In this document: piece by piece, positions 30,035 through 40,440 of the stretch
Numbering within the stretch: position 1 is the stretch's first letter
Layout: every line of letters starts with the position of its first letter
NCBI GenBank assembly: GCA_016864895.1
Contig: CP046107.1
Span: 806,001-870,000 of the forward strand
DNA length: 64,000 bases
Source of the DNA: Neisseriaceae bacterium
GTDB taxonomy: Bacteria; Pseudomonadota; Gammaproteobacteria; Burkholderiales; Neisseriaceae
Direction of reading: 5' to 3'
The notes under the pieces: generated by a model
The model's input: only the letters and a program-made list of their open reading frames with translations
The model's database searches: none
What the model was told of the DNA's origin: nothing
Program-made: the position numbers and the translations under genes

Positions 30035-30075
30035 AATATTATGAAAATGATAATATTTATCATTTTCATAATATT
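30035..30075. repeat. Perfect 19 bp inverted repeat with 3-base loop
   Basis: AATATTATGAAAATGATAA (30035-30053) and its exact reverse complement (30057-30075) are separated by TAT. It lies 43 bp before the VirB2-like start and 91 bp after the divergent 29558-29944 gene start. The lack of any mismatch in an otherwise decayed region suggests selection or recent origin. It could be an operator for the divergent pair, a terminator-like hairpin, or a single-strand origin or transfer site. Confidence 0.75.
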
Positions 30076-30118
30076 TAATCAAAACATAATAAATATCACT
30101 TATTAAAGGGTTAAGAAA

Positions 30119-30398
30119 ATGTCAATCAAACATCATATTAAATACACATATTTTGTAATTTTACCACAGTTGACATTTGCCGTTGAAAAAACAACGAAGG
30201 GTGGATTAGTAGATGCAACCCAAACTATGGTAGGTAAAATACGAGCAACAATTACAACTCTTGTGACTGGATTATCTGCCATTGCCTTTCTATGTGGGCA
30301 GAAAGACTTGGGGTGATATTTTAAAATCTTGTTTATGGATCGTGGGCATGTTGATGGTAATTGTATTGACTAACTGGCTTTTCCCATATCAAATATAA
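30119..30398 (+). pseudogene. Frameshifted VirB2/TrbC-like pilin remnant
   Basis: The first frame (30119-30317) gives 65 residues with a basic, hydrophobic signal-like start, then LVDATQTMVGKIRATITTL and a membrane segment. Near 30294 the sense continues in another frame: GRKTWGDILK followed by a second membrane segment (WIVGMLMVIVLTNWLF) and a stop at 30396. The rejoined protein of about 93 residues, with a signal peptide, a short polar region and two membrane helices split by a glycine/basic loop, has the layout of VirB2-type conjugative pilins. The family call is an inference from layout. A single-base indel best explains the break. Confidence 0.55.
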
Positions 30399-30589
30399 TG
30401 AGCTTCCCTTAATGATGTTTTGGATCGCAACTACTTGTTGGCAACACCAGTTAAACCACCAGATTTACATTTCTAGTGTTACCTGTCATAAGTTTTGTTC
30501 TTACTGGTTTGTTGAGTGATAGTTCTTTCCCGTATTTTGGAGGAATAAGTCTGAGCTCAAGCTATTTACATAATGAATATGCTTGGTAA
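30398..30589 (+). pseudogene. Possible VirB3-like membrane protein remnant
   Basis: An ATG overlaps the previous stop (TAATG at 30396), as expected for tightly packed type IV secretion genes, but the frame closes after four codons. Other frames then read LLATPVKPPDL and, after one more shift, TFLVLPVISFVLTGLL, a hydrophobic helix. VirB3 is the usual gene after VirB2 and is a short protein with such a helix near a Pro-rich start. At least two frameshifts are needed. The assignment depends mostly on position. Confidence 0.3.
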
Positions 30590-31282
30590 AACTAATCGTC
30601 TGCTTTTTTATACAGAAATTATGGATAGATGGGTATTTACAAAACCCTTTTTAATCCAAAAAAGAATTTTTGATTCTTTTCTAAGCAAAAAAAAGAATTT
30701 CAAATGAGCGAATACACCAAAATAAAAATATCAAATCATCTTCTATCTTAACTCCAAAGTACATCCATCCGAACCATTAAGTGGTTCTGATGCGTATTAG
30801 ACTCAAATCAGACGAAAATGTAATACTCATTACCTATATGCTTTGTCTAATTACGGTGGCTTTAACATTTTTCTACCACACAAAAAAAATACTGTTTTTA
30901 AACTACTTTAAATAAACAAAAAGAAAAGATTTGATCCTCTAATTAGGTAGAGAACAACAGAATAAGGTTTTTGTTAGTTAAATTTAAGGAAAAAAGATGC
31001 AATGAATACTTAAGTTAATCTAAATAAACACTTTGGAAATAAGCTATTAACCCGATATGATGGAATCACTTATCCATTTCAATATACTAAAGAAAAATAA
31101 GCGCTGAAAATAGACTCCAACGCTTCATGCTGATTCGAAAATTGACTCACTACCCATGGTGAGGGATAAAATGCAAGCAAAGTACCAGACAAATGCCTAA
31201 AATTTATTCTCATGATTCTATATACCCAAAGTAGTAAAATTATATTACCATTGAAAGATAATTGTTTTAAGAAAGGTATTTT
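30590..31282. other. Non-coding gap upstream of iscX
   Basis: About 0.7 kb. A short frame at about 30573-30707 (MNMLGKTNRLLFYTE) could be a trace of a next transfer gene but is too short to support. The rest is AT-rich and empty. The right edge of the accessory island probably lies here. Confidence 0.4.
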
Positions 31283-31477
31283 ATGAAATGGTCTGATATT
31301 AACGATATCGCAACCTATCTAGCCGACCAACACCCCGAAATAGAACCCCAACAAATTAGATTTAGCCAACTTAGAAAACTAATTTTGGAAATACCTGAAT
31401 TTGATGATAAACCTGAATACTGTGGTGAAAGAATTTTAGAAGCTGTACAACAGGCTTGGATTGATGAAGTGAGTTAA
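31283..31477 (+). CDS. iscX: Fe-S assembly protein IscX
   Basis: Small acidic adaptor that binds IscS and tunes iron-sulfur cluster assembly. All 64 residues follow the family: MKWSDINDIA at the start, RFSQLRKLILEIPEFDD in the middle and the terminal QQAWIDE. AAAGG precedes the ATG. It is alone here rather than at the end of an isc operon. The tail of the convergent DUF1841 gene is only 7 bp away. Confidence 0.95.
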   Translation: MKWSDINDIATYLADQHPEIEPQQIRFSQLRKLILEIPEFDDKPEYCGERILEAVQQAWIDEVS

Positions 31478-31484
31478 TTTCCCT

Positions 31485-31955
31485 TTATTTAATTTCGTGT
31501 GGATTTAACCGTGCATTATCTTCTGACCCCAGTCCCAGCAATCGTCTCAGATGAGTAACGTATTCATTCACATCAAAACCAGTACCTGAGCGTTGTGCTT
31601 TCCAAATCATTTCTACCAAAGCATCCATCATTTTGTCTTCTGCCAAGACCCAGTCACCCTCTTGTTCGCATAGTTGTTGATGTAGTGTTGCAATTCCTCG
31701 GGGTTGATCAATGGAAACTTGCTCCTGAATCGACAAATGTAAGGATAAATGCAAAAATGGATTCGTTTGCCCTAACTCTGGTGACCAAACAAAATCAATG
31801 TAGTCCTCTACACGTTCCAAATATGGCTGATATTCAGGATGTGCTAAGATAATCCTAAGTGCCATTTTTTCCATGGGCTCTAATAACATATCAAATCGAT
31901 GATGCCACACATGAGAAAAAAAACGACGCACATCCTGCGAATTTACATTAAACAT
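31485..31955 (-). CDS. DUF1841 family protein
   Basis: Conserved beta/gamma-proteobacterial protein of unknown function. The 156-residue sequence shows the family pattern: SQDVRRFFSHVWHH near the start, then HPEYQPYL, NPFLHLSLHLSIQEQ and DQPRGIATLHQQL. It is rich in His and Trp and has no signal peptide. The ATG at 31955 overlaps the ribBA stop (TGATG), so it is probably coupled to ribBA; an in-frame TTG three bases earlier is less likely. Confidence 0.88.
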   Translation of the reverse strand: MFNVNSQDVRRFFSHVWHHRFDMLLEPMEKMALRIILAHPEYQPYLERVEDYIDFVWSPELGQTNPFLHLSLHLSIQEQVSIDQPRGIATLHQQLCEQEGDWVLAEDKMMDALVEMIWKAQRSGTGFDVNEYVTHLRRLLGLGSEDNARLNPHEIK

Positions 31956-33034
31956 CAATTACTCACAATTTCAATACCAAAGCCCTGCAACCCAACAAAA
32001 TTAGCAGCAGTACCCATCACTTTCATCTTTTTCACGCCTAAATGAGCTAAAATCTGCGCACCTACACCATAACTCTTAGTATCCCAACCTACTGACTTAT
32101 TACCATCCTTTTCCATTAATACTCGCTCTAAAATATCTTTACTATCAAAACCACGATGTAAAAATACAGCCACCCCCGCTTCACTACTGGCAATTTTTTC
32201 TAAAACATCAGGTAAATAAAATGAATGATTGGGATTGGGACTTAAGAAATCCAAGAAATTAATACCATCATGAACCCTCACCAATACTTCCCTGTCAGGT
32301 ATGATTTCACCTTTAACTATAGCAAAATGTATTTCATCAGACACAGTATCTTGATAAATATGTAGCTCAAATCTGCCCCACAGTGTGTTAATCTCCCGTA
32401 TACCTTTTTCTATGATGAGTTGCTCATGTTGATTCCGATAAGCAATTACATCAGCAATGGTCGCAACTTTAATACCAAACTCTTCTGAGAAATCTAATAA
32501 CTCTGGCATTCTTGCCATGGTACCATCCTTATTCATCACCTCACAAATGACTGCCCCTGCTCTTAAGCCTGCCATTTTTACTAAATCAACCCCTGCTTCT
32601 GTATGCCCTGCTCTGACTAATACTCCGCCTTTTTCTGCTTTTAAGGGGAAAATATGACCAGGTTGCACAATATCTTCTGGTTTTGCTACAGGATTAATGG
32701 CTGTTAAAATAGTAGTTGCTCTATCTTGAGCAGATATTCCTGTAGTAATCCCCTCTCTGGCCTCAATAGAAACAGTGAAGTTGGTTCGATGTCTGGCTTC
32801 ATTTTTATCTGTCATCAAAGGCAATTGAAGCCGATTGGCAATTTCAGCAGAGATAGGCATACACACCAATCCCCGTGCATGTGTAATCATGAAATTAATA
32901 GCCTCAGGTGTCACAAACTGTGCTGCCATTAATAGATCACCTTCATTCTCCCGATTTTCATCATCGGTCAAAATAACCATCCTCCCTTGCTTGATATCCT
33001 CAATAATCTCAGGAATAGTGGATATGCTTGCCAT
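31955..33034 (-). CDS. ribBA: 3,4-dihydroxy-2-butanone-4-phosphate synthase with degenerate GTP cyclohydrolase II domain
   Basis: Makes the four-carbon precursor of riboflavin from ribulose 5-phosphate. The N-terminal RibB domain (about residues 1-205) has the catalytic DDENRENEGD at 24-33 and GHTEAGVDL near 150. The C-terminal domain resembles GTP cyclohydrolase II in outline (RVHDG, GVAVFLHRG, YGVGAQIL) but lacks the zinc-binding cysteines of active enzymes, so it probably has no cyclohydrolase activity. Start at 33034 is chosen because GAGAGGA precedes it; the frame is open 48 bp further. No FMN riboswitch is seen upstream. Confidence 0.92.
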   Translation of the reverse strand: MASISTIPEIIEDIKQGRMVILTDDENRENEGDLLMAAQFVTPEAINFMITHARGLVCMPISAEIANRLQLPLMTDKNEARHRTNFTVSIEAREGITTGISAQDRATTILTAINPVAKPEDIVQPGHIFPLKAEKGGVLVRAGHTEAGVDLVKMAGLRAGAVICEVMNKDGTMARMPELLDFSEEFGIKVATIADVIAYRNQHEQLIIEKGIREINTLWGRFELHIYQDTVSDEIHFAIVKGEIIPDREVLVRVHDGINFLDFLSPNPNHSFYLPDVLEKIASSEAGVAVFLHRGFDSKDILERVLMEKDGNKSVGWDTKSYGVGAQILAHLGVKKMKVMGTAANFVGLQGFGIEIVSN

Positions 33035-33096
33035 AAAATCCTCTCTATTTATATTTTCACACATAATTTTAATACTAATCACTCAATAACTAAAGT

Positions 33097-33148
33097 CAGT
33101 TAATAACAAACAATTTTTATCAGTTAACAAGTATCTCATTATCAGTTA
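33097..33148. promoter_or_regulatory. Three CAGTTA repeats in the ribBA-pyrG divergent spacer
   Basis: CAGTTA occurs at 33097, 33121 and 33143 in the same orientation, spaced 24 and 22 bases, close to two helical turns. The 162 bp spacer must carry promoters in both directions. The arrangement could be a repressor or activator site, but hexamers of this composition also occur by chance. Confidence 0.3.
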
Positions 33149-33190
33149 GAATATCGCTTGTATTTTAGTATTTTGTCGAATAGCCTTTAA

Positions 33191-34837
<1,647 letters not shown>

Positions 34838-35710
34838 ATGAAATTATGTGGTTTTGAAGTTGGTCTAAAGCACCCTTTGTTCGTAATTGCCGGCCCTTGT
34901 GTCATTGAAAGCGAACAATTAGCAATAGATACAGCGGGTTATCTGAAAGAAATTACGTCAGTACTTAATATCCCATTTATTTATAAATCTAGTTACGATA
35001 AGGCTAATCGCTCTAGTGACCAATCCTTTCGAGGGTTAGGTATTGAAAAGGGATTACATATTTTGTCAAAAATTAAACAACAAATACAAGTTCCTGTATT
35101 AACAGATGTTCATACTGAAAAAGAGGTTCCACTTGTTGCAGAAGTGGTTGACGTATTACAGACACCTGCTTTTTTAGCACGCCAAACAGATTTTATCCAC
35201 ACTGTCGCCCAAAGTGGTAAACCTGTTAATATTAAAAAAGGCCAATTTATGGCGCCTAAAGATATGCTACAGGTTATTCAAAAGGCTAGGAATGCAGCAC
35301 TTGAAATTGGGCTTGAGCCAGATTCTTTCATGGTTTGTGAACGAGGGGCTAGTTTTGGTTACCATAATTTGGTTTCCGACATGCGTAGCTTAATGATTAT
35401 GCGTGAAACTAAATGCCCAGTTATATTCGATGCAACCCATTCTGTACAACTGCCCGGCGAAAAAGAAACATCATCGGGAGGACGTAGAGAATTTGTACCA
35501 ATACTGGCTAGAGCAGCAGTTGCATCAGGTATTGCAGGTATTTTTATGGAAACACACCCTAACCCTAAAGTAGCTAAATCAGATGGTCCTAACGCTGTTC
35601 CACTAAGTTTTATGAAAGAATTACTATATACTCTGAAAGAAATCGACGCTCTAATTAAACAACAAAGACTGATGGAATATGATTTTTTAGCTTTTGATGC
35701 TCAAAATTAA
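34838..35710 (+). CDS. kdsA: 3-deoxy-8-phosphooctulonate synthase
   Basis: Condenses phosphoenolpyruvate and arabinose 5-phosphate to KDO-8-phosphate for the lipopolysaccharide core, so the cell makes LPS. The family motifs [29 protein letters not shown] and [10 protein letters not shown] are all present. An Asn in the NIKKGQF segment is consistent with the metal-independent class. Length 290 residues. AAAGGA precedes the ATG. Its end overlaps the convergent nagZ stop by 4 bp. Confidence 0.97.
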   Translation: MKLCGFEVGLKHPLFVIAGPCVIESEQLAIDTAGYLKEITSVLNIPFIYKSSYDKANRSSDQSFRGLGIEKGLHILSKIKQQIQVPVLTDVHTEKEVPLVAEVVDVLQTPAFLARQTDFIHTVAQSGKPVNIKKGQFMAPKDMLQVIQKARNAALEIGLEPDSFMVCERGASFGYHNLVSDMRSLMIMRETKCPVIFDATHSVQLPGEKETSSGGRREFVPILARAAVASGIAGIFMETHPNPKVAKSDGPNAVPLSFMKELLYTLKEIDALIKQQRLMEYDFLAFDAQN

Positions 35711-36786
35711 CTGGCTTCACCCACATCAAATCCATTCATTAAATCACCTGCATAACAAAGACTAGCCACCACTTCTCGAGCTTTCTTAAATTCATAAGTT
35801 TGCACGATACGCCGATAAGTATCACTTGGACGTGAATCTCTCATTGTGTGCCACAAGTCTGTACAATCTCTTAGTTTTAGCCTGTGTGTATTAGCCAATA
35901 CCGAATCTACTAAATCGGGACGATTGCAGATAAGCAAAATATCGCAGCCTGCTTGTTGAGAAGCCAGTACTCTCTCAACAATATCTCCAACACCACAAGC
36001 ACCCTCCATAGTTAAGGAGTCAGAGAATATTAACCCCTTAAAATTTAGCTGTTCTCTTAAAATATCCTTTAGCCATATTTTAGAATAACCAGCAGGCATA
36101 GTATCAACAGCCGAATAAATAACATGTGCAGGCATAATAGCAGATAGCCCTTTTTTAATCATTTCTGAAAAAATCAATAGATCATTAACTTGTATTGCTT
36201 GAAAATCTCGATGATCTTCAGGCAACACACAATGACTGTCAGCTTCTACATAACCATGCCCGGGATAATGTTTACCACATCCTTGCATGCCACCACGCTT
36301 AAGACCTTCTATAAAAGAGCCGGTCAATTCAATGACAGTATCTGGATTTGAATGAAAACTTCTATCACCAATGACCCCACTTCTCCCCCAATCTAAATCT
36401 AAAACGGGCGTAAAAGAAAAATCAATATTAAGAGCTCTCAATTCAGTTGCCAAAACCCAAGCTGTTAATTGGGCATATTCTAAAGCCCTTTCTCTACTTT
36501 GTTCATCATAAATTTTCCCTAATATTCTCATTGCTGGTAAGCGAGTAAATCCATCAATAAAACGTTGAACCCTCCCACCTTCATGATCAACTGCTACTAA
36601 TAATTCAGGTGATTTAATCTGTTTAATTTCAGAAACTAAATTCTGTATCTGTGAAATTGATTGATAATTTCGTCTAAACAAGATAACCCCACCTATTTCT
36701 GGACGTAACAGTCTCCTTTTCTCCCTCTCTGTTAAAGAATAGCCTCCAACGTCAGCCATGATAGGCCCTAAAAAACTTGAACTCAT
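35707..36786 (-). CDS. nagZ: Beta-N-acetylhexosaminidase
   Basis: Cytosolic glycoside hydrolase family 3 enzyme that frees GlcNAc from anhydromuropeptides during cell-wall recycling. The characteristic [14 protein letters not shown] loop with the catalytic His/Asp pair is near residue 175, and [11 protein letters not shown] near 100 binds the substrate. The nucleophile region [11 protein letters not shown] is present. Length 359 residues. GAAGGAAG lies ten bases upstream of the ATG. It starts five bases after the DegP-like gene, likely one operon. Confidence 0.95.
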   Translation of the reverse strand: MSSSFLGPIMADVGGYSLTEREKRRLLRPEIGGVILFRRNYQSISQIQNLVSEIKQIKSPELLVAVDHEGGRVQRFIDGFTRLPAMRILGKIYDEQSRERALEYAQLTAWVLATELRALNIDFSFTPVLDLDWGRSGVIGDRSFHSNPDTVIELTGSFIEGLKRGGMQGCGKHYPGHGYVEADSHCVLPEDHRDFQAIQVNDLLIFSEMIKKGLSAIMPAHVIYSAVDTMPAGYSKIWLKDILREQLNFKGLIFSDSLTMEGACGVGDIVERVLASQQAGCDILLICNRPDLVDSVLANTHRLKLRDCTDLWHTMRDSRPSDTYRRIVQTYEFKKAREVVASLCYAGDLMNGFDVGEAS

Positions 36787-36791
36787 TTATT

Positions 36792-38231
36792 TTAACTTCC
36801 TTCAGCTAATTGACCTGCATAGGGAATAAATATGGGTTTATAATTTCTAATCAAGAATATAGGTACATTTTTTTGACTTTTTAAAGCCACTTCTAAGTCA
36901 TCAGTACTTTTAATTTTATATTCCCCAACTCTAACAATAATATCACCTAATGCAAATCCCAAAGACTCAGCCTTACTACCAATAGAATCAATCTGTAACC
37001 CACTTTCCAATTGATAATATGATAGTATGTCTGGGCTAGGCTTTTTTAAGCCGACATCTAATCCTTCCATCGCATAGATATCACCACTTTTAGGACTACT
37101 TTCCCCATTAGATTTAATAATATCTCCCTTAATTTTATTCAAATCACCCCTAGGTTGTAAGATAATTTTCACGTTTAAACCATGTTCTTGGCGCCAAATG
37201 TATAACTCTATCTCTTCTCCTGGTTTAATCAAATTTAGTATTCCAGGTAAATCCTCTGGCCCTTGAATAGCCTCACCGTTAACAGCAAGGATTATATCGC
37301 CTACTCGTAATGTGTCTCCTGTATGCTCATCATCCAATACATCTAATATCAACGCACCATCAGAATTATTTCTACCAAAAGTTTTAGCCAATTCATAACT
37401 CATACCATCTACTTTAACACCTAATTGTCCTCTTTGTACTTTACCGGTAGTCTTTAATTGATTGGCAACATTAATTACAATATCAATTGGAATGGCAAAA
37501 GCAATACCAACAAATCCTCCTGAACGACTGTATATTTGAGAGTTAACACCAATGGCTTCTCCATCAAGATTTAAAAGAGGCCCTCCTGAATTTCCCTGAT
37601 TAATCGCAGCATCTGTTTGTAAAAATGGAATATAAGATGGATCATCCTGAATGGTTCTTTTCTTAGCTGAGACAATACCCGAAGTTAGAGAGAATTGAAA
37701 TCCAAAAGGTGCCCCTAAAGCAGCTACCCACTGACCTACTTTGACTTTACTAACATCCCCAACTTTAATGGGTACTAAGCTACTTGCCTCTATCTTAAGC
37801 AATGCTAAATCTGAAATAGCGTCCATACCCACCACTTTAGCCATGAAAACACGTTTATCCATTAGGGTAACCTTAATAGCGTTACTACCTTCTATCACAT
37901 GCACATTAGTGATAATATACCCATCCTCGTCTAATATAATGCCAGACCCCCCATTGGATTCTTCTGTCACAGAACTATCATCATCATCAAAAATATCTTC
38001 CTTAAACTTATTGACATAGTAAGCATCCACACTCACAACCGAAGGACCTACCTTTTCCAATAAGTAAGTAAAATCAGAGTAAACTGAATTATTAGCTCCC
38101 TGTGACTGAGGAAATATCACATTATTCGAATTAACACTCAGGGTCGAATTACTTTCATCAGAATGAGACTCTGAACATCCGCCAAATAATAACATGACCC
38201 AAAGCGCTAAAACCGGATATTGAAATTTCAC
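36792..38231 (-). CDS. DegP/DegQ-family periplasmic serine protease
   Basis: Envelope quality-control protease. A signal sequence ends at LLFGGC, so it may be lipid-anchored at Cys19, although Phe at the -3 position makes this uncertain. The catalytic triad is His111 (TNVHVIEG), Asp141 (AISDLALL) and Ser215 (NQGNSGGPL). Two PDZ domains follow, near residues 260-355 and 400-475. The start codon is GTG (38231), supported by GGGGGA five bases before it. Length 479 residues matches DegP/MucD proteins; I do not choose between degP, degQ and mucD. Confidence 0.93.
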   Translation of the reverse strand: MKFQYPVLALWVMLLFGGCSESHSDESNSTLSVNSNNVIFPQSQGANNSVYSDFTYLLEKVGPSVVSVDAYYVNKFKEDIFDDDDSSVTEESNGGSGIILDEDGYIITNVHVIEGSNAIKVTLMDKRVFMAKVVGMDAISDLALLKIEASSLVPIKVGDVSKVKVGQWVAALGAPFGFQFSLTSGIVSAKKRTIQDDPSYIPFLQTDAAINQGNSGGPLLNLDGEAIGVNSQIYSRSGGFVGIAFAIPIDIVINVANQLKTTGKVQRGQLGVKVDGMSYELAKTFGRNNSDGALILDVLDDEHTGDTLRVGDIILAVNGEAIQGPEDLPGILNLIKPGEEIELYIWRQEHGLNVKIILQPRGDLNKIKGDIIKSNGESSPKSGDIYAMEGLDVGLKKPSPDILSYYQLESGLQIDSIGSKAESLGFALGDIIVRVGEYKIKSTDDLEVALKSQKNVPIFLIRNYKPIFIPYAGQLAEGS

Positions 38232-38291
38232 CTATCCCCCATGAAAATGTTTAATTTTAATTAATTAAAGTTAATATTACATCACAAAATT

Positions 38292-38921
38292 TTACTTATA
38301 GATAGAGTAATCACATAAATCATTAATAATACATCCACAACACAATGGGTTACGAGCTTTACAAACATATCGTCCATGTAAAACCAGCCAATGGTGTACA
38401 TTATTTAAATAGGACTTAGGAATATTTTTTTCTAGCTTTTTTTCGACCTCCAGAACTGTTCTACCTTTTGCAATACCCGTCCGATTAGCTACTCGAAATA
38501 CATGTGTATCTACAGCAACAACTGGTTCATCATATAATGTATTTAAAACAACATTTGCTGTTTTCCTACCCACCCCTGCTAAACTTTCCAAATCTTCTCT
38601 GTTTCGAGGCACCTCGCCATTGAAATTAGAAAGCAATTGTTGACTACATCGTATAATATTTTTAGCCTTATTCTTATATAGCCCAATAGACTTAATATAA
38701 TCTATGAGCATTTCCTCTCCTAAATCCAACATCTCTTGAGGGGTACACGCCACCTGAAATAAATTATTGGTAGCCTTATTCACAGAAATATCAGTTGCCT
38801 GTGCTGATAAAATAACCGCTACTAATAATTCATAAGCAGAAGAATAGATCAACTCGGTCTGAGGACTAGGATCAGCCTCTTTGAAACGTTTCAATATATC
38901 TATTCGTTTGGCCTGATTCAT
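38292..38921 (-). CDS. nth: Endonuclease III
   Basis: DNA glycosylase/AP lyase that removes oxidised pyrimidines. Counting from the ATG at 38921 gives 209 residues and catalytic Lys120 and Asp138 at the same numbers as in E. coli, and cluster cysteines 187, 194, 197 and 203 also coincide. Helix-hairpin-helix GVGRKTANVVL is present. The frame is open 60 bp upstream, but that part overlaps the nuclease gene. The ATG overlaps the previous stop as TAATG, indicating translational coupling. Confidence 0.96.
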   Translation of the reverse strand: MNQAKRIDILKRFKEADPSPQTELIYSSAYELLVAVILSAQATDISVNKATNNLFQVACTPQEMLDLGEEMLIDYIKSIGLYKNKAKNIIRCSQQLLSNFNGEVPRNREDLESLAGVGRKTANVVLNTLYDEPVVAVDTHVFRVANRTGIAKGRTVLEVEKKLEKNIPKSYLNNVHHWLVLHGRYVCKARNPLCCGCIINDLCDYSIYK

Positions 38922-39439
38922 TAAATCGCTTTTGAATTCTTGCGAAACAACCAAGGAGGGATCGCTCCATAATTTCTCCATAAGCCCAGTCTTTTAATTT
39001 TTGCATTTTCTTGTGCTTGATAATACGTTTTCAACCTATATGAAGATAAATATTTCTTAGCATAACCTGGATAAATCCAAGCATACCCATCCTTAACTTG
39101 CTTAAATGCTATATCTTGATTTTTATAGTAAATATTTGATACTTCACGCCTATATCTATCCATATATAAAACAATTACTTCAACGTTTTTGTTAACTAAA
39201 AACAATAAATTTTGTCGACTACGTTCCCCATCTGCCTGATTCATCTCAGGGGCATCAATATTTGCAACACGAATTTTATGTTTCAATCCATTCAAATCTT
39301 TGACATGTAAAGTATCACCATCAACTATATAAGCCACATTGGCAACATACTTAATAGGGTAAGACTTGTGATTCTGAGGTTGTGCTTGTATAACCAGTAA
39401 TAGAAAACCAAACATTAAAGATACTAAAAACTTCCTCAT
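38921..39439 (-). CDS. Secreted staphylococcal-nuclease-like protein
   Basis: Thermonuclease-type OB-fold nuclease with an N-terminal signal peptide (hydrophobic core residues 4-18, cleavage near 20). Active-site elements are present: VDGDT at 39-43, RVANIDAPE with Arg57 and Asp62, GERS with Glu72, and DRYRRE with Arg97/98. It should be a calcium-dependent nuclease in the periplasm or outside the cell. It lies between rpiA (three-base gap) and nth (one-base overlap), so all three form an operon. Confidence 0.9.
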   Translation of the reverse strand: MRKFLVSLMFGFLLLVIQAQPQNHKSYPIKYVANVAYIVDGDTLHVKDLNGLKHKIRVANIDAPEMNQADGERSRQNLLFLVNKNVEVIVLYMDRYRREVSNIYYKNQDIAFKQVKDGYAWIYPGYAKKYLSSYRLKTYYQAQENAKIKRLGLWRNYGAIPPWLFRKNSKAI

Positions 39440-39442
39440 ACC

Positions 39443-40117
39443 CTAAAAAAATCCCCCTAATTGCTTAACTTCAGTTCCTCCATCTCGACCAATAACTAGC
39501 ACATTAGCAGGATGTTTTGCAAAAATACCATTTTCTACCACTCCGGGTATTTGATTAATTTCATTTTCCAACTCCATAGGGGTAGATAAATTTAAACTAT
39601 GTACATCAATAATTTGGTTGCCTTGTTCAGTGGTATAATTCATCCTTAATTCTGGCCGACCACCCAATGCAACCATTTTCCTGGACACCATAGACCGTGC
39701 ATACGAAAGTACTTCTACTGGTACTGCAAACGCCCCTAACTTAGGCACATATTTGCTATCATCAACCATACAAACAAAATTGTTAGCTACTGACGCCACT
39801 ACTTTTTCTGCCAATAAAGCGCCCCCTCCTCCTTTTACCATTTGTAATAAAGAGTTTACTTCATCTGCTCCATCAAAATATACTGATAATGCAGTTACTT
39901 CATTCAAATCCAAGATATTGAATCCATGCTTAAGCAAAAGTGTTTTTGTTTGTTCGGAGGTGGAAACCACCCCTCTAATATCTTCCTTAAAAGCCGCCAA
40001 CTCTTCAATAAAAAAATTAACTGTAGAACCTGTTCCTATTCCAATATAGCCATCCTTAGGTAAAAATCTAAGTGCTTCCTTAGCTGCCATTCTTTTTTTA
40101 TCATCCTGGGTTAACAT
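39443..40117 (-). CDS. rpiA: Ribose-5-phosphate isomerase A
   Basis: Interconverts ribose 5-phosphate and ribulose 5-phosphate in the pentose phosphate pathway, supplying the RibBA substrate among others. Motifs visible: IGIGTGSTVNFFI, DGADEV, KGGGGALLAEK with the catalytic lysine region, and the final part with NVLVIGRDGG. Length 224 residues is normal. It heads the rpiA-nuclease-nth operon. Confidence 0.97.
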   Translation of the reverse strand: MLTQDDKKRMAAKEALRFLPKDGYIGIGTGSTVNFFIEELAAFKEDIRGVVSTSEQTKTLLLKHGFNILDLNEVTALSVYFDGADEVNSLLQMVKGGGGALLAEKVVASVANNFVCMVDDSKYVPKLGAFAVPVEVLSYARSMVSRKMVALGGRPELRMNYTTEQGNQIIDVHSLNLSTPMELENEINQIPGVVENGIFAKHPANVLVIGRDGGTEVKQLGGFF

Positions 40118-40440
40118 ATCCCGGTATCCTTATCCTTTATCATTAAGTTATAACACATGCATGAGTAGTTTCTCCATTATACCAATAAAAGTTATCTTTT
40201 TCTGAGGCGATCTTTCCCCTCAAACAAACAAATACCTAACATTACAATTCATATCTTAAATTAATTTGTTATAATTCACACTGAATTATATGGACTATTA
40301 TTATAGCCATAATGGTTAAATTAATGGATGGTCTTCGCTTAACCTCACCAAGTTTTATTGGTTATACACTTTTTTAAGTATATAACCTAACGAATAATTG
40401 ATTTTTAATTTGCAACTATCAACTCATAAAGGAATTTGTA
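40118..40440. other. Divergent spacer between rpiA and glyA
   Basis: Contains promoters for both genes and the leader hairpin at 40360-40387. A TATAAT-like box is seen at about 40269-40274. I recognise no known riboswitch class such as glycine or tetrahydrofolate in it. Confidence 0.45.
40360..40387 (+). other. Leader hairpin upstream of glyA
   Basis: GGTTATACACTT (40360-40371) can pair with AAGTATATAACC (40376-40387) through 11 of 12 positions around a TTTT loop, 53 bp upstream of the glyA ATG. The symmetry could be an operator for a dimeric repressor (a GlyA regulator such as PurR or MetR is an option by function) or an RNA hairpin in the leader. Confidence 0.45.
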
